This document shows positions 9,705 through 21,700 of a stretch of 64,000 bases of DNA, piece by piece. The notes below the pieces were generated by a model that worked only from the letters and a program-made list of their open reading frames with translations, was not told the DNA's origin and searched no databases. The stretch comes from Smittia aterrima (taxonomy: Eukaryota; Arthropoda; Insecta; Diptera; Chironomidae). Positions within the stretch are counted from its first letter, which is position 1. Each line of letters begins with the position of its first letter. The position numbers were made by a program, and so were the translations under genes. The stretch lies in assembly GCA_033063855.1 (NCBI GenBank), contig CP093831.1:15128001-15192000 (forward strand). Reading direction: 5' to 3'.

Positions 9705-12700
9705 TCAGAGATCTGTAAATTGAAAATTCGTGAATCATTAAAACACTTTTACAACGGAATTTCCACTAACTCATCGTCTCTTGCTGAATCTCGACTTTGT
9801 AACTCGGGTTTTCATACGACACTTCGTTTTTTCTGGGCGGCGTGATTGTGGCACTTTGCACCCTTCGTCGTGTCAAGATTAGAAGTAAAGTGAGGGTAGA
9901 CATGACTGCTAATGCGGCAATGACGCCAACAACAACCAGTGGACCGTAATAATCGCCTTGGGAAGTAGACTGCCCAGCTGTTAAGAGTTTTCCTAGAATT
10001 TTTGGAGAAATCACATTAAGAGATGAAATGTAAAGCCTCATGAAAAGAAGAAGTAAGTTACCTGTCATTCCAGGTGGACCGGGCTTTGTCAAGAAGTTAA
10101 CGACGTTACTCTTCTTGATTCCACCGTTCGTCAAATACATTTCAAGCCAAAGACGATATCGAGTTCCTGGTTTCAAATCCATGATTAAAGTTCCCGTCGT
10201 TGAATCGCGCTTTGCCACTTTGAAAACACTCGAGTCTTCCTTTCCAGTGTCGCTCTGATAAATCGCACGATAAATGTTAATGTATTTGTCCTCGGGGTAA
10301 GGAACACCACTCCAAACGACTTCCACGCTCATCGGTTTGATCTTCGTAACGTTTACAACAACTTCAAAGCCATACGTGTTAATCTTTTGGTTTGTGGTGA
10401 CTTCAAGTCTCTCCCCGACTCGAAGCTCAGCGCCATGACCATGGAAGGGAATGTAGAACAATCCAACTTCGTAAGTCGTCTCAGGTTTCAAATTGTCCAA
10501 TGTGTATGCAGTGAGCGCTCTAAGGAAAAGTTTCAAAGTTTACGAAAATTCCGAAATACAGCTCACATTCTCCTCAAGACATGAAGCTTTAAAGTTTTAG
10601 TTTCAACTTTAAATTTCTCTTCGTATCTTGTTCAAGCTACATCCCACAACACTTACCTGTGAATCAAAGGAGTCGCCGCGTAAACTTTTCCACTCAGTTC
10701 TCGGAATCGAAGCTGGATACCATCGACATATTGAATTACATCATCAGGAATCTTGTTCCACACAAACTTTATGAATGTCGAGTTGATTTCATTTGCTTGC
10801 AGTTCAGGATCCTCGAGATTTTCAAGAACATCAGTCATGAGTGTTGGTTGATAGTTATCGATTGATGGCGGAGTGATTGAGCGGTCGGATGGCGTGCGAA
10901 CAGTGTAGACCTGACTAGATGGCTGTGCTGGCAAATCACGAAGAATTAAAGTGATTTTCACGCGATACTCTGAGTTTGGTTCGAGCGATGCAAGCTCAAA
11001 CTCAAGTTGAGATGTCGCAATCAAATCTTCTGGTGGTGCAAAAATCTGCGATTGCCAACTTCTTGAATCGTTGTTGTTCGGTTGATTCGTGAATCTCAAC
11101 TCAACTCGCCCATGAAGTCCAACATAAATCTGCGGCACAATAAAAATAACTCGAACTCTTCTCGAATCGATGGCGTCGATGGCAAGCACTTGAAGGTCGG
11201 GCGGTTGAATATGATTGAACTGAATTCCTAAAATACCAAGAATGAAAATATTTTCATTAAACATCATGAAATAACTTAATAGAAAATAGAGAGACGAGAC
11301 ATCAAACGACAGACAAACTTTCGCTTAAGGCGATAATGAATTGTGAATTTCAATTTCAGAGAGACGAATGAACTGAGTTTAGTGTTAAAGAGTGTTGTGT
11401 TCGTCATTGTAACCTGGTCTATTCAGATGATCAGCGTTCTCTCCATATTGATTGTAGTTGATTCCGTTCGGATTGATTGGCGTGAAAGGAATATTGACAT
11501 TTTGTCCATGAAGTAATGGTCCACCATTTGAGTCTTGCGATTGAATGTGTTGCAACAGTTGGTCGATGCGGAGGTGTGGCGGAAGGTTCTGCGAGTTTGG
11601 GCCGAGAATGTTGAACAGCTGCTTGTCAATCGGATGTTGACCCGCTTGATTGTTCTCGGGAAATTGATTTTTACTAGCGTCAGGGTTGAAGAAACCAGGC
11701 CCGGGCGGCTGCTGTGGTCGAATATCGTCACCAAAGTTATCGTTATATTTATTGATATCGTGTGCTGATGGCGGAATGAAAACGTTGTTGCCGAAATTGT
11801 TTTTCTTATCGTCTTTGTTGAACTTCTTGTGCGGTTTCTCCTGTGGCACTTTTGGCGGTTTCCCATCGACTGTCGGGTAGAAAGGCACTTCAGCTTTATG
11901 ATCGTCTAAATCTTCTTCATCCAAGTCAACATCATCGCTCGTGTCGTTCTCGTGATCCGGCGGAAGTTTCGTTGGCTTCGTCTTTTCGTATTCGTGAGGT
12001 TTCTTATGGATTGTCTTGTCGGCTTCTGGAAAGAAAGTTTTTTTTTGTTTTTGTGGTCGAATGTTTAAATCTCGGTTTTAAATGATTTATGAATGTTGTT
12101 AGTAACCATTGGAAGCTAAGGGCTAGTAGTGGATTAGTTACAATAAGCGGTCGTGTTTGTTAAAGTCCATCACACAAAAGGAACGAAAGGGAAAGCTTTT
12201 TGAGGTTGTGGAGGTTTCTCTTGCTCATTTAACTCACCCGAAGTTTCACTGCAAGCCCATTGTTTGCAACAGTCGTCGTCCTCATCGATTGGCATTAGGC
12301 GGGCGAACTTTGGATTACAAGGGAGTGTGGGCGGAGGGAGAGCAAGTACAGGTGGACATACTGGACGACATTCGACTCTTCCACCCTCACAGAAACAATG
12401 TTGATCGCAGCCGGAGATTTTGCTTGGAATTTCTGACCAATTGTCAAATGTTTGTCCTTTGTATTCGCATGTTCCATTGTCTACGCACTTCATTCTCTCG
12501 GGACAGCATTTTGGAGCGATTGCTCTGAATGTCGCGGGCTCTGGAATCCATTTAAGACAATGCGGATCTACGACATCTAATCCAAAGTTTGATGGACATT
12601 CAATTTTCGAGCAATGCACGCCACTCTTATCACAAAAGCACAAAGACTCGCATTCATCATGGAACTGGTCATTCAATTTGTACTTTTTTCCTTTGTGCTC

Positions 12701-15700
12701 GCAATCACTCGTTTCGGTGTCTGCGTCTTCTCGCGACTGTCCTGACATTGGTACGAATTGATTTTGCTCGTGGTCGTCAAGAGTAACGTCGCACAACTGC
12801 ACTTCACAGCACGAGTCATTTACGTCTTTCACAGTCACGCAATGATCTGACTTGGTCATGTTCATTTTCGGGCAGCGAGGCGAGCAAAGAACTTCGCCAT
12901 CAAGCTGACAAACGCAAATATCATCGCAACCAATTTCGATGCGCTCGTTGACTTCATATTTTTCGCCTTTGAAGTCGCAACGCTTCGAGACTGTCGTTGA
13001 TTGCTCAGCGGGTGGCATCGTCGTTGTATGAAGAATGAGAGCGGGTGGTGGCTGTTCCTCTAACTTCTCTGACGTAGCGTTTGTATTCACCGAGCGGGCT
13101 TGATTGTCTGCGAAAAGTGAAATAATTAATGCAGTTTTATTTGATTTGAAAAGTTGTTTAGACATTAATTGCTGTTCTCAAGACTTATTTGGAGAACTAA
13201 CTAACTTATGCTTTTTCTGTATCGTTTGCCTCCTTTCTTCACTTCACTTCACTCTTCGCTTGTTTGCCGTATGCACAGCAGTTTTCCACACAATTGTGTT
13301 GATTGAAAAACGAAACTTGAAAACTTTTCTCAATGCATTTGCTCAAGCAGCAACTTCTTCAGTTTCAAGACGTGGCAATGAGATTTTGAATAAAAAAACT
13401 TTTAAGAATGAGAAGAAGAATTTCACGGAAAAATGATCATCAAGCTAAAGAGGAAGTAGAAAATTATTTGTGATCCGAGCTTTCGAGAGCTTTTTGAGTC
13501 TCGCGAGAAAGAGAGAGAGAGATAGAAAACAAATTCGTTGCATATAAAATGTTAAAACTTTAATGAAATTTCTCGGATTATCACAACAGTTTTTATGAGT
13601 TGCATTCTTGTTGTTAAATTTTTCTAAGAAAAGACGAGAAAATTCCTTCTTAAGAGCAAGAAATATCTTGAAAGTTTTCCTCTCTACCGTTCCACCACTT
13701 GACAAACTTTTGATCATGAATCTTCTTCCTTGCTGTTTGTTCATCCGAAAACGAAGTTTAATCTTTTGCCTCTCAATGGTCCATCGTTAAGTTTCGTGTC
13801 GATTATATAAAAAAAAACTAAAAGCTTCGTTGAACTCAAAACAAAACTGAAGAAGTTTTCTTAAAGAGAGAAAACAAAAAATAAAAACTGATTATTGAAC
13901 TTGCTTCGACCACATTCAACGCAATGTTAGCGAGCGATGTGCAACTTTCTCCATAAAAATTGGCATCACCACCGCAATTAATAATAAATCGTCGGTCGTG
14001 TGTGCACGAAAGAAGCAAAGACCGCTTTTATTACGAAAAGCTTTTAACTGCGAGAGTTTCCCATGAAACTCGTCCCGAAAATGGAAGCAAACGATGAAGA
14101 GGAAAAAAAAGTGAAAAAGTCATTGCATAACATGAAAGTGACGGTTCATGTTTGTTCAGTTTTCAGTTCGATTTTATGTGTTTGCATTAAATTAGCTTCA
14201 CCGCCTATAGAGGCGAGTCACTTCATTTCCTGCAATTTCCTGATTGACCAACTTACCCAAATCCACAATTTCTGCATCATTATCGCACAGCACCGTGGCG
14301 CAGCACTCATCATCGTCTGTCGACCGCTCATGGCAATGCGGATCTAAATTTTGCATTTTTCCGCGCGTCACAAAAACTCCTTGACATCTCGCCTCGCAGA
14401 TCCATTTGCCAAGCGTTTGACAAATGCAACGCTCTTCACATCCTTTCTCGAGAACTTCGCCGACCTGTTGGTAAACGAACAAGAATTGAATTATGCATAA
14501 CGACTAGAACGACATGGAAGAAAATATGATTCAATCAAGTTGTGTCAAGTGTGCGTTCACATGGAAATTCTGCATCACTCTCGGAGCTCTTTTAATGTCA
14601 TTATAAAGATCTGACGCTCGAGAACTGCTCTGAATATGTCAGACGGAAATTTAATTATGGTGATCGTTGTTCTTTCGCTATGGAAATATTCTGCGCTTTG
14701 AAGGAAACATAAGTGAAGTGTTTTTCTCGTATTTTAACACTTCTTTGAGTTTTAAGAGCCTACTCAATCCACATCCTAATATTTTAACGATATCGTTCAT
14801 TATAAAAATTGCTGTCGACGTTTCTTAGAGAAAAAAAAATTCAATTCCCAGCGAACCGTCATCTCCTGAGACTAATGACGAAGTTAACCGAGCACGAGCT
14901 TTTCAATTACGAGCGAGCCGTTGATGAGATCATCTTCAATCAGAGAAACACGGTTAACCTTCGTAGCGTTTTTTCCCATTCAGACGATCCGGGAAACGGA
15001 GTCAAGCTTTGAATTTAAAAATAAAACAGCAAATCTTGCCTAATGACTGAACAAAAACTGAAGATGATCAGTAGTTGATGAGAGTCTCACGACAAACAGA
15101 TTCGCAAACCATAAACAGTCGGCCGCAGCGAGAGAATGCGATCGAAGGTTCGTCGTTATTGCTACGAAATTGGATGTTACACAATGGACTTTGCCATTGT
15201 TTGTCGAAGAGTCGGTTGACTACGAGCTAAAGAGCAGAGTGAGAAAATTGCATTGGAAAAAATTACTTTTTGACGTTTGAAGCTCTATTAAATATTTATT
15301 CGACTCCGAATGCATTATGTTCGTTAATGTCAACTTTTCAATTACTTGAGCAATATTCTAGCTTTGAGGGCTTTAGCTCTTTTTTATTCCATGATGGTAA
15401 TTGAAAATCTATAAATTAGCAACGGATCGTTCCACAAAACCGTCGAAATGATTATTTTAAATTGTGAGAGAGAAGGAGAAGTCAACCCTCTTCCCTCCTG
15501 CTCGTCATTTGCTATGTCAACTCTGAATAATGAAATGCATTTGGGGGGGAAAGGGAAGCCTTAAAATAATTTTATCAAAACTGTTTTTGTTTCGAGATAG
15601 ATTTAGCGGGTTGATTTCAATCGAGCGCGCGAGGGTGGTTGGATGTCGATGGATACATTTTGATTATATTGAAAACAATTCTCGTCATCAACAATTTCAC

Positions 15701-18700
15701 ATTGAAATAACGAAATTGCTTTTGGCGGTTGAGGGTGAGAGATAGCGAGAATGTTAATTATTTAATCATAGCGCAAAAAGTTGCATTTTGATAATCGCGA
15801 AACCTTTAAGGGTGATAGCAAGAGAGAGATAGAGAGTGAGAATGACGAGGATGAGGGTTGGCAAACATTCTAAAAACTAATTGATTAAAATTATAATGCA
15901 GCATTACGCAATATAATGTTGCGTGTTGTGGAATGTGATACAGTTTGAAGTGCATAATAAAATAATGATTTTGCCACGTATCTCGCCCTCGCTCCTCCCT
16001 CAAGTGCTTCGCTATCGAAACGTTGAAATATGTTGCATAATTATAGCGCCGTATCGCATTGCTATCTCGACAATTGTCTCATTGATATAAATCCGCTGAT
16101 ACAATTTCATCTGATGTGTTTATTCTCGAGTGTTTCTTGCATGGGAAAAGCTCACTAAACGCAGCTGATAAAGAACTGGTAAGAGCGTGTTCAAAGAGAA
16201 AGTAAAGCAATGATTAATGGAGCAGAGACAGAGTTGTGATATAACGCGAATGGTTGAAATAAAAAAGCGTTCAACTAGTTTCATGCTCATTTTAATTAGA
16301 ATCATTGCCGAATTTCCATCCATAACTCATGCAACTAGTGCGCTCGAGACATAAATTCTTGGGATGCTTTTATGAAAGTTTATTGTCTCACTGGGAAAAC
16401 GTCAAATAAATTTCCCTCTAAGCAGAATAATGTTACTAACGTCTAGAAAGGAGAGAAAGACAACGCTGACGATAAAATTGCCCGAGAAAATGCTATGGGA
16501 GAAGGAAGAATGTGAAACTCAAGTCGCGTCTTTCCCGCGAACACGATCATGATGCTTCATCGTCTCTTCTGCTCAATTTGTATTCTGAATTTTAAAAAAT
16601 GTTGTTTTAGTATTCATTCGCTCAATCTTGACGACGACGACGACGAAATGGAACGAAAAGAATTCTTCTCTTAAGTTTTTTTTTCTCCTTTCTTTGCTCG
16701 TCGTGCTGTGAGCATCTCTGAGGTCTGATGCGGAAATGGTGTCATAAGCTCTCTCTATCACTTGAATGAATTGTTAACAAGCTAATCGAAAGCATCAAAG
16801 AAAATTGCGTAGTTTTGTCAAATATGAGGAAGTTGAGTTACTCAATTTTAACTTCCCGCTTACCTCTCATCGTCGAGTGACGTAACCGTCTTTCGCGTTT
16901 TCTTGTATTCATCATTGGCAAAACATATATAGACAAGAAAATACTTTTAATATTCTTCAGAAAACAATGAAGAATCGAGCCGGGAAGGAGAATGCTTTCG
17001 CAAACATACACAAATGGCTTAGAATATGCGGGGAAGTCGAAATGAAAGGCAGCATGAATAAAAGAGATATTTTAATGCTATGCAAAATGATTTTACAATA
17101 CTTGAGGATTATTCTTGTTTTTTTTTTGTTCTTGCTGTACAAGAAGTTGAGAACAATATGAATTGTTCAGAAGCGAGATAGAGACGAATGAAGGGCAATT
17201 CTTCATGATGTTTTGTAACGATCACTTACTCATGCTCACTCTTTTGAAATGTATGCAGTCAATTATCCTGAAGAAATAAACTTTCGCCTCTTGCATTGAA
17301 TATCCTTCTTGCAAGGAAATGGGGAGGAAAAGCGAAGGAAAGGAAAAGAGAGTTTTGTTATAAATATTTTCGCATGCACACAAATACTCGAGAAGCATAA
17401 GACTTAAGAACAACAATGGATTGGTTGCCTGAGCTAAGTGGATCGTTAGAAGGGAAAGCAAATAAATGCTAAGAAAGGATTCTGGCTTATTCAATGAATA
17501 AGATGAGGAACATCTCTAGATACGAGGCGAGAGCAGTGGAAATTGAAATTGCATTTTCCTTCGGAATTGCTTTCAAGAAGCTTATTATTTTTCCTCCTCT
17601 TCGAACCCCAATTTTCCGGAGGAAAAAAGAAAAACAAAAAATTGTTTCGGAATCTCCATGCATAAATTTGCTGAAGAAAAACCGAAAGAAAAATATATTC
17701 GTGCGACATAGAAAACGATTGTTCTTGTTTAAAAGCAAATTATGCAATTGTGAACATTATACGACATAAAGATGTCTTTATAAAATATTGCCGCTTCGAG
17801 TCGTCGCTAACTCTTCGTTTCTTGGCAAGACTCAACAATTTTTCGACTACAAAATCGGTTCTTGCGAAAACTAAATTCATTCTACACTGCAGTCGAGTTG
17901 AGCTGCAAACACAATGTGTTCGAGTTGTTGCTGGTGATGAAAGGGTGACCATAAAGAGTTTGTCAACAAACAGTGATTCGCTGTCAGTGAAACATTCCTG
18001 CAAAATGGAAGATTTTAAATGTTACATTTCCCTTTTTTGATGGTCACCCATTGAGAAAAAAAAATATTAATTTTTGGAGGAGCTCAGTAGAAAAATATTA
18101 TTCTGTATTCTAATGAAGCATTTTAAATGCACATTTTGAATTTCTGTAGAAAGAAGAGCACTCTGACAAACTGTTTTCAACAATCCTGAGGTTTTTTGTG
18201 TTTTTTTTTTGTGGGACTGCAGCTTGCAGTGGAGATGGAAAACAAAAACAATTAAATGCTTGGAGCGTGTAGAGATCAGGATGAGAGATTGCCAAATTAA
18301 TTGGACTGCGAGTGCTTTTACGAAGCACCTCGACCTCATTTTTGCTTTAACGATTTTTCTATTAGAACATTTCATTTCATTTCATCGCTTCTTAGTAGGT
18401 TTCAGTTGACGTGAATAACTTTGCTGATGTAATCATCACATGTTTACTCTCAGTCAAACGGAGCGAAAGTACAAAATTTAAATTTTTGGTGCTTCAAGTA
18501 AAAGTTCTTCTTGTCGAATCTGAATTGAAATCAATTAGCATTTAATTAAACGAGCTTATGCTTATTAAAGATGTAAAACAGCGTTATGCAAATGGCAAAA
18601 GCCTGAAGGAAGCAGGGGTCGGCGTAATCAGCGCTGGCATTGAGTGCTTCGAATCCTCCCACCTCCGAGACATGTGTTTCCTTTCATTCAAATTTATTTT

Positions 18701-21700
18701 GAGTTTTTAATTTGAAAGCTTAAGCTTTTTATGTCTTTCCATAATTAGATTCCTCGCCGTTGAAGGAGGAGATGAAATTTATCAACTTGGATTAGAAGCG
18801 ACATTGACAGAGGAGCGTAAACTCGCAAAAGTCACACAAAACTCAAAGAATTTTTTGATCTCATCGCCCACTTTAGACTTGAAGGTGTTTGAACTTATTG
18901 TCTGTCCTCTCGCTTAACACATTTCTCCAATTGGTCAAATTGCGTCGTCGGGAATTCGCAAGAAGACGTGAACGCAACCAAGTCTTAAGCATCGGCATAT
19001 CCGCAAACTTGTTGCGTCACTCTCACCTTTTTCGAGCCGGATTGCGATTGAATTTCATCATCAATGGATTGCGTTTTACTTTTAATCATTATTTCACGTT
19101 CGTATCGATTACTCTACTCAGTTTCAGGCCGTTCAATGGTGGGGGTAGAATTAAATCTGAAACCTTTTCGAGGCTAGCAAAGAGCGCGTGAAACAATAGT
19201 TTAATGCAACTCAATGAAACGGAATGCTTCAGGTCGCTGTTGGCCAGTCGGCTGTTCAATGGATAATGGATGAATTATCATGCATACTAAGTGGCTAAAC
19301 GCGACGTTGTCTTTTGAACAACCTAACCGTTTATTTTATTAGCGAGTCGAGAGAGAGTAAGTGAGAAAAGAAAATTGAAAACCTTGTGAGCTTCTTTCCC
19401 AGTCGCACTGAATATTTGATTTCTTTAAATTGAAAAATTTTCACGTTCGAGCTTAACAAATTTATGTGTCTCGATATCGGAATTCAAGAGTGGAAGCGGT
19501 AGCAATGGAGTGAGTCATTCAGAAAGTCTCATTTTTTACGAGTTTTCTTTTTACGGCTGAAAAGACGCAGGCACGGCACAATCGAGAGGTAAATAACAGA
19601 ACGAGAAATATTGCGAAGACGTTGCTTAGTCTTTTCTTCCATCCGAAGCGATCAAATTTACATGAACAACGGAAAATCGAACATATTGATGAATCACGGA
19701 CATACAACCTTTCTGTTTACCATTCAAGCCGCATTGAGATGTTTATTGAAAATAAATTTCTCTCCTCTTCAGCTTCATCGAAACGATAACCTGACAATCA
19801 ATCAAACATTTTCCGTGATTCTCCAGCAAGAGGGATGGGATAAGAAGTGTTCCGAAAGGTCCAAATCGTTCCGCTCCATTTAAAGCTTTGACAAAGTTTC
19901 TAGAGGCAATCGCATCTCCAATGATTGAGAATCTTTCTCAATTAAACCTTAAAAGAAATCGCAAGTCGGCTTGAACTTTGCCAAAGCACGCAGAAAGTAA
20001 AGGTAATTGAACTTTGCAGAAGTTGTTGGTTTCTTTCTTCTACTCGGACCATTTTTCTTCTTTCGGTCAAAGCCTCTCGCGGGAGATTCGAAAGAAGCAG
20101 AAAAGCCAAAAATGAAATTAGCAAATTGCTGAGTGGAGAGTTTCGCTTTGGCCTCTCGATCCCAGGTCTGTTAATATTGCGGCGACTTCATGAGTTGTAA
20201 CTCAAATAGAAGAGCAATTCTGCGTAAGTTAATTCAGCAATTTCTTCAAACTAGACATGAAATATGTTAAGAGCTTATTTGCTTTCATAAACTTTTCATC
20301 TTCCTCTTCGATTTTAGTCAAAGCTTTTGTAAGGAGAACAAGTCAAAGTCAACGAATTTCAAGCGCACTCATATTATTATTTGATGTTAATTCTTCACGT
20401 CAAGACATTGAAGACTCCGTCGAAGGAATTCTTAATGTAATTTGCTTTACTTAACCATCAAATTACAGTCAAACTCGATTTTCTTTTTGCTTCTCCTTCT
20501 CAAACTTTTAGCTCTCTCTCTCTCTTTCTTTTGCTACAGTTTTCCTCGTCTTACATAGAAAGAACACAACAAGCGATTGTGTAATTTCGTGTGAAATTTA
20601 TTCCGCAAACTTCTATTCCCTTCTTCTTATTACATTCGATGTATCATTCCGGCGTAAACACTCGTTAGCTGCAGACACTACATAAACATCATAATTGTTG
20701 GGAAGAAAAAGGGAAGAGAGAGAGAGGGGAGTAGGCTGTACATGAGATCGAATGGTTAATTGAGTAAACGGCATGAATCACAAATTAACCACAGGACTTC
20801 ATAATAATCTTGTGGAGAATGAGAAAGTAATTGAGTTTAGAATCTTGTTGATTGGAAAATAGTTGAAGCTCATGATTGAATCATCAATTTCCGGAAAATT
20901 CCTTGTAAAAAGAGCAATTTATGTCAATTATAACTTGCCTTGAATGTCGAACCATTGTGATTGCAGTGTTCATTGTTGGGATCCTGCTTCTCCGTCGTTG
21001 TCGTCGTTGTCATCTTCTCACGTTGCTCATTATCATCGTGATCCATGCTGACGTCGCTCAAATCGAAGAAAGATATCACGGATGTCTTTTCGGTGCTTGT
21101 CGTGACATAGTTTACTGCGCCCTGCATGTGGTTCGACAACGTGCTGCTCTGGTTATTGCTTGAGACTCCCAGTGAAGGGAAGCTAATGGCTCGACCTTCC
21201 TTCTCTTGATTCAACCGGCTTTTCTCGTCAATTTCCCCAGCAAGCAGCTCCAGTTGCGGTTGATTCGACTGCTTATTGCCGTCATTACTCACAAACTGCG
21301 CCATCGTCCTCTCACTACTACTCTCCCCTGGTTTGATGATTTTGGTCTCGGGTAAATTAACAATCGTTGGCGATTGGGTTGATGAGGTCACGGTCAGCAT
21401 ATCATTTGAAGAAATTGTTTTGTTAGCTCGGAGAGGCACAACGCTTAATGACTCCTGTTCACTTGCTTTCGCAATTGCTTCGATTTCTGGAGATAATGAT
21501 GATGATGCGGCGAGAGATGACGATGATGTGTTTGATTGCGGTGCTAATGTTGTAATCTCGGAAACAGGTGTTGGAAGTGTCGTAGCTGGAAGCAAAGATG
21601 AAACGAAAAACAATGAGACAAACAGAAAAAAATCAATGAAATGTAAAAAATGAAACTTCAAAAAGACGACGACATAAAAACAAATCTCGCAAGAGACGGA

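Larger units (their letters stand above)
14465..20938. other. Large intron 2 of the VWC/FN3 receptor gene
   Basis: About 6.5 kb without a supportable exon of the host gene: the flanking exons join in phase inside one VWC domain. It contains simple repeats, a POU/homeodomain-like TTGCATAATTA at 16033-16043, and a small plus-strand ORF at 14872-15012 followed by AATAAA. Other short ORFs here look random on both strands. Regulatory content is plausible but unproven. Confidence 0.5.

Noticed and set aside
11423..11866. 147-codon frame in another phase of the VWC/FN3 linker exon
   Set aside because: Shadow of the Pro/Asn-rich coding exon, which is fixed in phase by its neighbours.
18605..18670. 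TTCGAATCC, T-loop-like, suggesting a tRNA
   Set aside because: The flanking bases do not form a T stem or acceptor stem. The similar TTCGAA at about 38911-38920 also fails.
21276..21653. 125-codon plus-strand frame
   Set aside because: Antisense shadow of the Ser/Thr-rich exon of the VWC/FN3 receptor.
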